From Symbiodinium natans (Eukaryota > Sar > Dinophyceae > Suessiales > Symbiodiniaceae), in NCBI GenBank assembly GCA_905221605.1, contig CAJNDS010002657.1, forward strand, positions 280,001-337,500: a stretch of DNA of 57,500 nt, given 5' to 3'. The number at the start of each line of letters is the position of its first letter. The first letter of the stretch is position 1. The notes under the pieces are model-generated. The model saw only the letters and a list, made by a program, of their open reading frames with translations, did no database searches and was not told where the DNA came from. Of the stretch, positions 8,601 through 14,978 are shown one piece after another. Position numbers and translations under genes: made by a program.

Positions 8601-10377
8601 AGTTTAGGGGTTTAGGGGTTTAGAATATTGGCAGTTTAAACGTTTTTGCAGAAAAGGGACAACGGTAAGCAGGTAGAGGCGCGGATGACAACATACTCTT
8701 TGCTGCACGCTTGGCTGCAAGCCGCTTCCTTAATTGGAGTTACATACATTTATATGCATAGATATATGTTTATATAAACCCTATATATCTATAACCCTTT
8801 ATAAACCTCACACCCCATATACAGTAAACTATTACAAAGGTATCGGTGTGCGTATGGGTGAAAAAATTGAACATTTGTGAGCAAGCTGCTGCAAGTCCTC
8901 GATGCGTGCCAACAACAACGCCTTTCTGCTCTCCTCAGTGTCTGCATCCTGTCCAAGAGCCTGGCCTCGGACATTCGCAGACTCGCTCTGCTCCACCGTC
9001 GGATTCTGCATGGCCTGGCCATCACCCGACTCAGCAGGCCCCCGAAGCAGATCCACCCGCCTGTCCCCGGAAGCATCATCAGAGCAGTTGGCATGACCCT
9101 GCTCCTCCTTGGCATGCTCTGGCTGGTAGAACTCCTCAACTTTGCTCGCGTCCACAGCATTCTGGTTCATGGCCTGAACCGGCTGCGTGGGCTGCTCAAT
9201 CGCAGGCTCCATGACATGATCCGGCTGGTTGGACTCCTCAACTTTGCTGGCATCCACTGCATTATCGTTCATGGCGTGATCCGGCTCCTGGGGCTCCGTG
9301 ACATGATCCGGGTCGTTGGGCTCCTCAACTTTGCTGGGGTCCATGGCGTGATCCCGCTTGGTGGCCTCTTCCTCTGCGTCCGAAGGGAAGTAGTACTCAT
9401 ACCCATCCGCAACAGCATCGAAGTCCCTCTGAAGGAAACGTTTCAAAGCATCATCGTCTGGGGAATCGGGGCTGCGCGCCCGTGCCCTTGGGGAGGATGC
9501 TTCGACCAGTGCTGCGTGAGACGCGACTGCTTCGGCCACTAAATCTTCATCGACACTCGCCACAGCGTCTGCGTCAGTCGCCCGTGTTTCCTCATCATGC
9601 GCACCCTCGCTCTTCTCTGCAGGAGGGTCGGCCCACACCTGCATCATCAAGTCCATCAAAAACTTGAGGGATGGGTCCTTCGCGCAAACTTCTTTAAACT
9701 TACTCTATGTGTGCCTGTGCAAAAATCGCAAAAACATGTGTGTTATTTATATGGTGTCGCGCATGCATGGCAGTCCCGAAAGGCCAGGATGCCTGCCCTG
9801 AACCTCCTGATGCAGAGGGTTGATAGCCTCTTACACCCCCACTGGTCCACGTAAATGTGGATGTTGTCGGGCTCTGTGACGATCATGCCATGCAGAGTCT
9901 CCACCTGATGGGAATACAAGGCTTCCTACTCGCTTCGCGGGAAGGAGAAACTATAAACCCTAAGAAACCTTTTTATATTGAAATTTCTATATTTATATAT
10001 TTATATTTGTATTTATATGAGTATATTTTGTTTGTAGATCGGGCTTACACATACAGGGTGTTTATGGGTTGTAAAGGGCCTTAGGGTACCGGGCTTGGGT
10101 TTATGAGGGCCTCCTGTCTGAGCCACCCAATGGGTGGGGACTTGGGTTGACGGCAGGTCTCGGCCCACACGGCAATCACATCTCCGATAATGAACCTGTT
10201 CAGCTTCAACGCCTGCAAAGAAGCGACCCCGCAAGTTTTTGGAGTCGGCCACTCCAGCAACTTCTTGGCGTCCCGTATTTGTTCCCTCACCATCAAGCGC
10301 CCTTCCAAGCGCGTGGCAAGTCTACCTTTCTCAGGCCACGGGCCAGTCGTGGTCTCAGGCTCGGAATCGTCCCCCAT
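2474..10377 (-). CDS. 13-exon gene: repeat-rich N-terminus plus C5-methyltransferase-like ELFAG domain
   Basis: Joining exons 10377-10090, 9904-9767, 9698-8873, 8453-7930, 7739-7074, 6214-6055, 5623-5405, 5114-4958, 4873-4706, 4647-4484, 4095-3858, 3769-3685 and 2629-2474 gives 3789 nt, 1262 codons and one stop. Every junction keeps frame; donors are GT or GC, acceptors AG. The N-terminal half is disordered: an acidic repeat region, a Pro/Thr repeat and a Lys/Arg/Gly region. The C-terminal half carries DILELFAGKSRIARL with a downstream HDKD (like SAM-binding motif I), GLECSTYVFM (where C5 methylases have their catalytic Cys motif IV) and VWIVEQPSSS (motif VI Glu), then YSNSMIVRCL and a basic tail. 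I seem to recall dinoflagellate proteins with this C-terminal pattern, but cannot confirm it here. Methylation activity is inference. The true 5' end may be further upstream. Confidence 0.72.
2630..3684 (-). other. 1055-bp intron with duplicated C-rich blocks and a telomere-like array
   Basis: Bounded by GTGCGT (3684) and CCTTGCAG (2630). Inside are a tandem duplication of about 52 bp (about 2993-3043 and 3045-3095), a second duplicated segment (about 2859-2900 and 3131-3172), C runs of up to 12 (2935-2965), TA repeats (3285-3330) and the CCCTAAA array at 3390-3521. The Pro-rich and Gly-rich open frames on both strands come from this low complexity. Confidence 0.6.
3390..3521 (+). repeat. interstitial CCCTAAA array inside an intron
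   Basis: About 15 units of CCCTAAA, with some units expanded to CCCTATATAAA or CCCTTATAAA. The array lies in the intron between exons 3769-3685 and 2629-2474. Confidence 0.9.
3685..3769 (-). CDS. exon of the ELFAG gene
   Basis: Bounded by GCTCAG and GTGCGT. It restores a Gln split across the 88-bp intron and encodes QYPVKYARTIVDMLPMF, followed by a basic RYGGSRTQVPE. Splicing here removes the stop that would otherwise end the frame at about 3836. Confidence 0.68.
3858..4095 (-). CDS. exon of the ELFAG gene, basic segment
   Basis: Encodes KTFKQAFSLGCFGHYMLKRT, VVYSNSMIVRCLEGG, a Lys-rich run (TTKKKKAKKTTQK) and YTYHVDRNGTRRSTGNPQL. The donor is GTACCA after a split Gln codon. The next-best reading, straight through, stops after eight more residues. 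The Lys-rich run suggests nucleic-acid contact or nuclear targeting, which is inference. Confidence 0.7.
4325..4434 (+). repeat. interstitial CCCTAAA array inside an intron
   Basis: Degenerate CCCTAAA/CCCTATA units fill the middle of the 388-bp intron between exons 4647-4484 and 4095-3858. The array occupies over a quarter of the intron. Confidence 0.85.
4484..4647 (-). CDS. exon of the ELFAG gene with VEQP motif
   Basis: Reads VLASAFRRSCLLLMLTHVLG then SVWIVEQPSSSVLRDHIRF. The hydrophobic stretch followed by V-E-Q-P sits where a C5 methylase has the strand ending in motif VI (ENV), so the Glu is a candidate active-site residue. The acceptor GTAAAG and donor GTCGGC keep phase with both neighbours. 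The preceding intron is only 58 bp. Confidence 0.7.
4706..4873 (-). CDS. exon of the ELFAG gene with Cys motif
   Basis: Encodes LAIMMLSTLHPDGGLVHLGL, then ECSTYVFMSRSVTKRSILTP and MGFHLLPSVSSANQY. The Cys after GLE is a candidate for the motif IV nucleophile, though the usual Pro-Cys is Glu-Cys here. The acceptor GCCCAG and donor GTCCAG are in phase. Confidence 0.7.
4958..5114 (-). CDS. exon of the ELFAG gene with SAM-binding-like motif I
   Basis: Encodes FTRRHHDILELFAGKSRIAR, LGQAAGFFTLAHDKDFG and MDMNSSAGF. L-E-L-F-A-G followed about 20 residues later by H-D-K-D fits a Rossmann-type strand, glycine loop and acidic end of the second strand. The donor is GC (GCCTCT) after the first two bases of a Val codon. 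An alternative strong GTGAGT lies inside the exon, but using it would lose MDMNSSAGF. Confidence 0.72.
5405..5623 (-). CDS. exon of the ELFAG gene
   Basis: Encodes ILLSGVDMGPRQNISVLLKR, then DETKSPTGELKALCAILRLV and GNRLRVSVFEDQSADGYQF. It starts after CATCCCAG, preceded by a C13 tract on the minus strand, and ends at GTACTT. Phase fits both neighbours. No motif recognised. Confidence 0.6.
6055..6214 (-). CDS. exon of the ELFAG gene, missed by start-based calling
   Basis: Encodes HPEKSKNFKCIWQDTWWSTI, KPHFQEAAADASFEDLCQIA and SGKVEPFLQTHGS, rich in aromatic and acidic residues. The acceptor is AATCCTAG. I chose a weak GC donor (GCCCTG) because it keeps frame with the next exon. The longest open frame in this interval is a shadow in another frame. 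Confidence 0.6.
6215..7073 (-). other. 859-bp intron with two telomere-like arrays
   Basis: Bounded by GTGGAG (7073) and CCTAG (6215). It contains a degenerate TTTATAGGG-type block at about 6296-6480, TA repeats at about 6552-6580 and 6900-6925, and a CCCTATAAA/CCCTAAA block at about 6690-6865. The two blocks lie in opposite orientations within the same intron. Confidence 0.65.
7074..7739 (-). CDS. exon of the ELFAG gene: RG-rich and KPSPKA repeats
   Basis: 222 codons. The start DVPLRKDQFAGQGDDVPEGG leads into an Arg/Gly run (RGRGKKSSRGRGGRGRGRGR), a Lys/Ala/Glu region and tandem Ala-Lys-Pro-Ser-Pro / Lys-Ala-Ser-Pro-Lys units (about residues 100-165 of the exon). It ends with a folded-looking part, FARRWQPKGDKALLHWKVL and FYQHVRGSVASPSK. 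RGG-like and SPK-like repeats usually bind nucleic acid, so a chromatin or RNA role is plausible. The acceptor GTGCGCAG and donor GTGGAG are both in phase 0. Confidence 0.72.
7930..8453 (-). CDS. exon of the ELFAG gene: PELPTPTATAP repeats
   Basis: Starts DPSRVETQPFFDADEIAQDI and continues with a Ser/Thr-rich segment. Then come five or six 13-residue units with the core (P/S)ELPTPTATAP, at about 8030-8175, and the end is TRGFSVLDYK. Probably a disordered linker with many Ser/Thr-Pro sites. The acceptor CTGTGAG and donor GTGCCC keep phase. Confidence 0.7.
8454..8872 (-). other. 419-bp intron with a GGGGTTTATA-type array
   Basis: A run of TTTAGGGG/TTTATAGGGG units at about 8518-8632 lies in the intron between exons 9698-8873 and 8453-7930. 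The rest is AT-rich with no coding signal. Confidence 0.65.
8873..9698 (-). CDS. largest exon of the ELFAG gene: acidic, with degenerate DASKVEE repeats
   Basis: 275 codons. It begins FKEVCAKDPSLKFLMDLMMQ and is strongly acidic. Between about 9310 and 9100 it repeats units built on D-A/P-S-K-V-E-E, P-D-H-V/A-M and M-N-(D/Q)-N-A-V (three copies each). The end is a likely helix, KALLLARIEDLQQLAHK. A disordered scaffold is the simplest reading. The donor is GTTCAA with a split Cys codon. The acceptor is uncertain by a few bases (AG at 9699 or 9705). Confidence 0.7.
9767..9904 (-). CDS. exon of the ELFAG gene
   Basis: Forty-six codons after CCCATCAG: VETLHGMIVTEPDNIHIYVD then QWGCKRLSTLCIRRFRAGIL. 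Ends at a GC donor (GCATGC), with a 68-bp intron following. The composition looks like a folded segment. No family recognised. Confidence 0.6.
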
Positions 10378-10379
10378 AG
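10090..10379 (-). CDS. exon of the ELFAG gene, possible start codon
   Basis: After GGCTGCAG comes CT then ATG (10377), reading MGDDSEPETTTGPWPEKGRL, LATRLEGRLMVREQIRDAKK, VASLQALKLNRFIIGDVIAV and so on. The donor is GTACCC at 10089, phase 0. The frame is also open upstream to about 10470, so the ATG may be internal and spliced from the short exons at 10673-10824. No family recognised. Confidence 0.55.
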
Positions 10380-10534
10380 CTGCAGCCGAACAGAAGAGAT
10401 CACACCCTGCTCGCTTGACCCATATATACAAGATCCTGCCACGAACACACACAAGTCCGACGCAAGCCATTTGGCAGAGGCTTCAGATAAGCAACGTTTC
10501 GGCCAAAGAAGCGTGTAACAGTGTAAGCTTTACC

Positions 10535-10606
10535 CTAAACCACAAACCCTAAACCCTAAACCCTATAGACCTTATAAACCCTAAACCCTATAAACCCTCT
10601 CTCTAT
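10535..10606 (+). repeat. short CCCTAAA/CCCTATAAA array
   Basis: About eight degenerate units between candidate exons, C-rich strand on plus. Confidence 0.8.
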
Positions 10607-10672
10607 AGCCAACCTAACAAAATCGAATCCAGTCCACCCAAAGAGCCGGCACAAAGGAGAGCACCCCTACAC

Positions 10673-10716
10673 CAACTCCGGCCGCCTGGGGATGAAGATC
10701 GCCCCGATGCCACCGC
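10673..10716 (-). CDS. candidate short exon
   Basis: 44 bp between GGTGCAG and GTGTAG, reading GGIGAIFIPRRPEL. Phase fits the preceding candidate exon. It may be an upstream exon of the ELFAG gene. Confidence 0.35.
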
Positions 10717-10751
10717 CTGCACCAGAGAGTTCAACTAGAAAGGGTCACTAC

Positions 10752-10824
10752 CTTGAAGGGGGAGTCGGTTCGAAGCTGTTGCGTCGTAATCCATCTTTAG
10801 CCGAAGCAATATAGAAGACCGCAT
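10752..10824 (-). CDS. candidate short first exon with ATG
   Basis: ATG at 10824, 24 codons (MRSSILLRLKMDYDATASNR, LPLQ) and one base to a GTAGTG donor. It joins in phase with 10716-10673. This could be the true start of the ELFAG gene. No supporting transcript. Confidence 0.35.
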
Positions 10825-10931
10825 GGTGTGCGCTCAACACTTCAAAGAGAAAGCAAGTCTGAAAGTATACTCTGAACGGAAACACCAAGCACCCAGTAGT
10901 TGCCACAACTAAGCCTGAAATAAATCACCCA

Positions 10932-11153
10932 GCCTCACTGTAGCTTTCGTCGTTGGCCAGCGTAGCCCAAGCCTGTGTTGGAGCGATAGTTTGTTGCTTG
11001 GAGAGCAGACTGTAGGTAGGTTTTGCTGAGATGTTTATTTGTGTGGCTGTCTCGAAGAATCCTGTGTGCAAGCAAATTTCGTATTTGAGGGTTTCATCGG
11101 GGAGATGCAAGAAGGTTACGGCGGCTTCAAAGGGGTTTCCGGCGAGAGGGCTG
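10932..11153 (-). CDS. candidate exon, unrecognised
   Basis: Open frame after CACCCAG reading PLAGNPFEAAVTFLHLPDET, LKYEICLHTGFFETATQINI and SAKPTYSLLSKQQTIAPTQA. GTGAGG at about 10934 is a good donor. Composition is protein-like and the strand matches the neighbouring exons. Confidence 0.4.
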
Positions 11154-11239
11154 GGTGTAGAGTTTTGTGTTTAAGCTTGCGCAGGGGGTGATACAATGGG
11201 GTGAAGGAGTTGTGGTTGAGGGTTATAAGAAGGGGGCTG

Positions 11240-11345
11240 CAAACCCTAAACCCTTATAAACCCTATATATATATATATATAGACGCTATAAACCCTATTA
11301 TAAACCTTATAAACCCTATAAACCCTATATATATAAACCCTAAAA
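11240..11345 (+). repeat. CCCTAAA/CCCTATAAA array with a short TA repeat
   Basis: About ten degenerate units and a TA run at about 11264-11282, between candidate exons. Confidence 0.8.
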
Positions 11346-11541
11346 GGGCTTTGGGCACGGTTGTGTTTGTTGGTGGCCTCGTGGGCGCCTATACTAATGC
11401 ATGGGTTCGAGGCTCCTTAATAAGGGTCTCTCTAGTTTCGGGTAATGTAGGTGTTGTAAAGGACATGGCCTCAAAACTACAACCCGCCTCGAAAATCGAG
11501 GTGCAAAAGGATGAAGTCCACAGCCGGCCTGCGTGACAGAC

Positions 11542-11886
11542 TTAATGCACGGCGGTGGAAAACGGATCTTTGAAGACCTTATAAAGTCTTCTTGCACTAG
11601 ACATATAACACGTCTGCAGGTCGCCTAAATGTAGTCTACAGGGCACGATCTCCCGAACCCCGGCCTGCAAAGCCAGCAGCCAGTAAGAATCTGATGCCGA
11701 ACCTGCGCATGGGATAAGATTTGTCGGGGCTTTGTAGAAGATTTCCGAAGCTGCCCAGAACTGTTGCAAATGAATGTACAACTTGCCACGAACCTTGTTT
11801 TCAGATGAGCTGACATGTATCGACGACACATGTGTCCACACCATCCGTGAGCTAGTGTTCCCGATCACGAGCCCTGCTTGGTGCAT
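11542..11886 (-). CDS. candidate exon, unrecognised
   Basis: 114 codons open, for example MHQAGLVIGNTSSRMVWTHV, GKLYIHLQQFWAASEIFYKA and DLQTCYMSSARRLYKVF. Preceded by GATGACAG at about 11892. It could be part of the same gene as 12554-11986 or of the ELFAG gene. I cannot place its donor with confidence. Confidence 0.4.
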   Translation of the reverse strand: MHQAGLVIGNTSSRMVWTHVSSIHVSSSENKVRGKLYIHLQQFWAASEIFYKAPTNLIPCAGSASDSYWLLALQAGVREIVPCRLHLGDLQTCYMSSARRLYKVFKDPFSTAVH

Positions 11887-11985
11887 TCGCCTGTCATCGG
11901 CCTTGCATGGTGGGTGGCCCCATCTATGACATCGTTGGCTTTAGCTTTCTATAGCTACAACAACCAGACAGCCAAGAACACAAAT

Positions 11986-12554
11986 TCATGCGAGCTGCTT
12001 AGGTTCTGCTTGGAGCTTTGAGAAGACTTCACGGAAGTGCTTGCAGATACCACCAAGACGAATGTTCTGCACAACAAGCGAAACGAGCTCATCACCGGAC
12101 TGCTGGCCGGCATCGTCCTGCATAGCTGATGGCTGGTGTTTTATACTGTTCATCAAATGTAGGAAATCGGAGTTCGAAATTATGCTGCCTGCATGCGTGT
12201 CCTTGTCATCACCCAGAACTTTGGCACAGGTCGCCCAAAAAGTAGCTGGCATCTGCATGAGGCCTTTCAACTTGTAGAACCAAAAGACCAAAAGCCACTT
12301 GATTTCAAGGAGTATTTCCAAAAACTAGAAGACAATGCCGCGCCTTCCTCATGGGCCAACTGCACACCAATCACGGAGCAGGTGGCCAACGCAGAAACCT
12401 TGCCCATGCCGAGCGCGTGTGACTGTAGTCGCCGACCGCTTGTACCCCAAGACCAATTGTTAACTTGAGCATCGTCAGAAGCCGAACACAACATCTGGGC
12501 ATGCGTGGTCACAGCCATGCACATTTGATCAGCACACACGGGCAAAGCAAGCAT
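11986..12554 (-). CDS. two overlapping candidate exons, unrecognised
   Basis: One minus frame (12554-12267) reads MCMAVTTHAQMLCSASDDAQ and GMGKVSALATCSVIGVQLAH. A second (12321-11986) reads MQMPATFWATCAKVLGDDKD, THAGSIISNSDFLHLMNSIK and VQNIRLGGICKHFREVFSKL. Both look like protein. They may be joined by a very short intron or a one-base indel near 12300. No motif recognised. There is nothing RT-like here, so this is not the missing 3' half of the retroelement. Confidence 0.4.
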
Positions 12555-12965
12555 GGGCGGTGGTGGGGCACCTCATGCATCCACTTACGGCAACATGATT
12601 GCCAGGGAGGCCACAGTCACCAAAACAGGAAGATCAATGCTGCAGCATATGCGACCTATACAGCATTGCGACCTGGCCAGATTGTATTGGCTAGATACAA
12701 TTCAAGTTTTTGTAAGACCTGTCAATGTCACGCAATGCATAGTGTCCCACAATTAGCTTTTCTGCAACAGCCCATGCAGTCTGCAAGCAACATGCAGTAT
12801 CTGTCAATGTCACATGGCAGACACCTGAAGAAAGACGGTGCTCGGCCGGCGGAAGGACAAACACCTTCGACAGAAAAGGTAACCTTTCCAGCCTAAAATC
12901 GCCATCTCAAATCTCGGGATTGAAGACGAAAACGCTATCGCGAAACACCCTGTGCACAAGCAAAA
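12555..12965. other. no gene seen; short direct repeat
   Basis: Unique sequence between the candidate exons and the end of the retroelement frame. CTGTCAATGTCAC occurs twice, at about 12719 and 12802. I see no LTR copy matching the upstream leader of the element. Confidence 0.5.
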
Positions 12966-14978
12966 CTATAACTCCACCAATTTCCGCCATGGGACCCCTG
13001 AAACCAGTTTCCCTCGGAACGCTTTTTTTTTGGGAGGGTTTGGGTGGGCTAGGTTGTGCCATTCTTCAGGAGTGAACTTGCCCTTCGGACGTGTGGAGGG
13101 TAGCAATCGTCTACCATCACTCCCAATCTTGAACGGAGCCCCCCGCTTGTCGATCTTGCAAGGTTCGCCGTCGTCATTGATGTAGACACGACCGTCGCCG
13201 GGAGTACCGAACTTCCAGAACTCGGGTTCCGGTCCGATGAGTCCAGCTTCCTTGAGCTTTGCGATGATGAATGCAGGGTCGGTCTCGTCAATGTCCGGAA
13301 TGGAACGCCCAGTTGGACCGCGTGATGACGATGCAGGTTCCCCTTTGCCGTCCGGAGGTTCCGAAACGGTTTTGGGGGGAATACCACGCTTAGTTTCCCT
13401 TTTGCTGCTCGGAGGATCCGAAGCAACATCCGGTACTCCTTCGCTCTGTGGTACACTTCCTGCACTGTCGAGAATGGAGTCGCCAATCAATCTGAGGGCT
13501 TTGGCATCTTCAGACTCCAATGCTGGTCCGTCGCGAGGTTCACCGGGTTGATCATCTGGAAATTCTGAAAGATCAGGCACAATGTCATCGTTCTCCATGA
13601 CATAGTCGAGCATTTCCTTCTCCATGGCTTTGGCGCGTTCTTGACGATCAGGTAGGTCACCGCCATCATCGCCATTGTCGTCATCATCGTCGTCGTCACC
13701 TTCTCCTGGTGGCTTGTCCTTGATTTCTTTTCCTCCGAGATCCTTTCCTTCTTTCAGTCCTTCAAGTGTTCCGTTCATTCTCTCGTACTCGAGCTTGAGC
13801 GGAAAGGCAATTTCATCCGGCATGATGACCCGTTCGGTGATGTAGGGAATTTGAAGCTTGCGAGGCACTTTCGCATCATGCGCAAAGTTGGCATTCGCGA
13901 ACTCCTTCATGTCCCACACACGATACTTTCGTGACCATGTTTGCCCCGCATTAAGGACATATCCTGCGAAAATGCCGGGTATTCCCTTCGGGTCAAACTT
14001 TCCACCATATGTTGGTTCGCGGGTCTCGGTCGGTTTGAAGTAAACCTTTGCTCCAAACGGAATCAACTTTCCCGGGAATTCTTTCCCAGACATTCTCTGC
14101 CACGCCGACTCACCATCCACATCCTCGGCGTTGAGATTGTGAGTGACGCAATTCAAGGCATAGGGCCAATAGTTCGCAGGTAGCCCTGCATGCAGCAACG
14201 ACGTGGCTGTAGCAGTGATGACGAACTGGTTGGTCCTTTCCGCCAGAGAGTTGTTCATAGGACGTCCTGGCAACGAGTGATCCAATGGAATTTTGAGCTT
14301 GTTCATCGCCGCAATGAACTCATCTGCGCAGTCACTATATGCCAGCCTCACTTTCTTCTTTCCCATGAATCTCTTCATACATCGTACAACTTCTCCTTCT
14401 TCTCTGGAGATTGTGGGATATGCTGCAACCACCTTCGTGGCCACGTCGCGGAATACCAGGATTTCACGGAGCTCGTCGTCAAGACCCACCCCCTTATCCG
14501 TGGCTTTTCCCATATCCACAAAGTCGAACGTCACCAAGTCACCCCACTCATTGACTTCTCGTTTGAATGCTCCCTTTTGGGTTCTGAAATGCTTCATCTT
14601 TGCTCTCACGCATGCATCACAATAGGGATTTCGGAATCGATGGGTACAAAGATGAGCCAAGGTGTTCGCTTCGGCCTTCAAGGTGCCGACCTTCGCCCTT
14701 CTATCTGGACCAGATTCGTCACCTTCCACGTCGATCTCCTGCGCGTCGCCCTCAGCCTCGACTGGAAGTTCGGCTTGTGGTTCATCTTCACGAACTTCAT
14801 CGCCTTCGACCACTTCGCCGTCTTCTTCTTCGTCAGCTTCGGAAGCTACGTCGGGGATCTCCTCGCCGATGTCGTCAAGACCTGGTACCGCAACATACGT
14901 CGAATCGTCGTCGGTATCATCGTCCACCTTGTCCTTGTACTTCTGCACCAAGCGGAACATTTCCATCGCTCGGGTTCC
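12966..14978 (-). CDS. integrase region of the copia-like element
   Basis: Frame opens just after a stop at 14979; first ATG at 14966 gives 666 residues. After an acidic linker come H105, H109, C116 and C119 (a compact HHCC zinc site in HLCTHRFRNPYCDAC), then catalytic D148 (VTFDFVDM), D212 (YSDCADEF) and E243 (NNSLAERTN). The D212-E243 gap is 30 residues, against 35 in classical copia integrases. YGGKFDPKGIPGIFAGYV suits the segment after the core. A long acidic and Pro-rich tail (residues 420-620) follows, and the frame ends after an A9 tract. Polyprotein function requires a -1 shift from the upstream frame. Confidence 0.8.
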   Translation of the reverse strand, partial: GTRAMEMFRLVQKYKDKVDDDTDDDSTYVAVPGLDDIGEEIPDVASEADEEEDGEVVEGDEVREDEPQAELPVEAEGDAQEIDVEGDESGPDRRAKVGTLKAEANTLAHLCTHRFRNPYCDACVRAKMKHFRTQKGAFKREVNEWGDLVTFDFVDMGKATDKGVGLDDELREILVFRDVATKVVAAYPTISREEGEVVRCMKRFMGKKKVRLAYSDCADEFIAAMNKLKIPLDHSLPGRPMNNSLAERTNQFVITATATSLLHAGLPANYWPYALNCVTHNLNAEDVDGESAWQRMSGKEFPGKLIPFGAKVYFKPTETREPTYGGKFDPKGIPGIFAGYVLNAGQTWSRKYRVWDMKEFANANFAHDAKVPRKLQIPYITERVIMPDEIAFPLKLEYERMNGTLEGLKEGKDLGGKEIKDKPPGEGDDDDDDDNGDDGGDLPDRQERAKAMEKEMLDYVMENDDIVPDLSEFPDDQPGEPRDGPALESEDAKALRLIGDSILDSAGSVPQSEGVPDVASDPPSSKRETKRGIPPKTVSEPPDGKGEPASSSRGPTGRSIPDIDETDPAFIIAKLKEAGLIGPEPEFWKFGTPGDGRVYINDDGEPCKIDKRGAPFKIGSDGRRLLPSTRPKGKFTPEEWHNLAHPNPPKKKAFRGKLVSGVPWRKLVEL

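Noticed and set aside
11542-12554. Missing reverse transcriptase of the retroelement
   Set aside because: I looked for YVDD-like and RNase H motifs on the minus strand downstream of the integrase and saw none.
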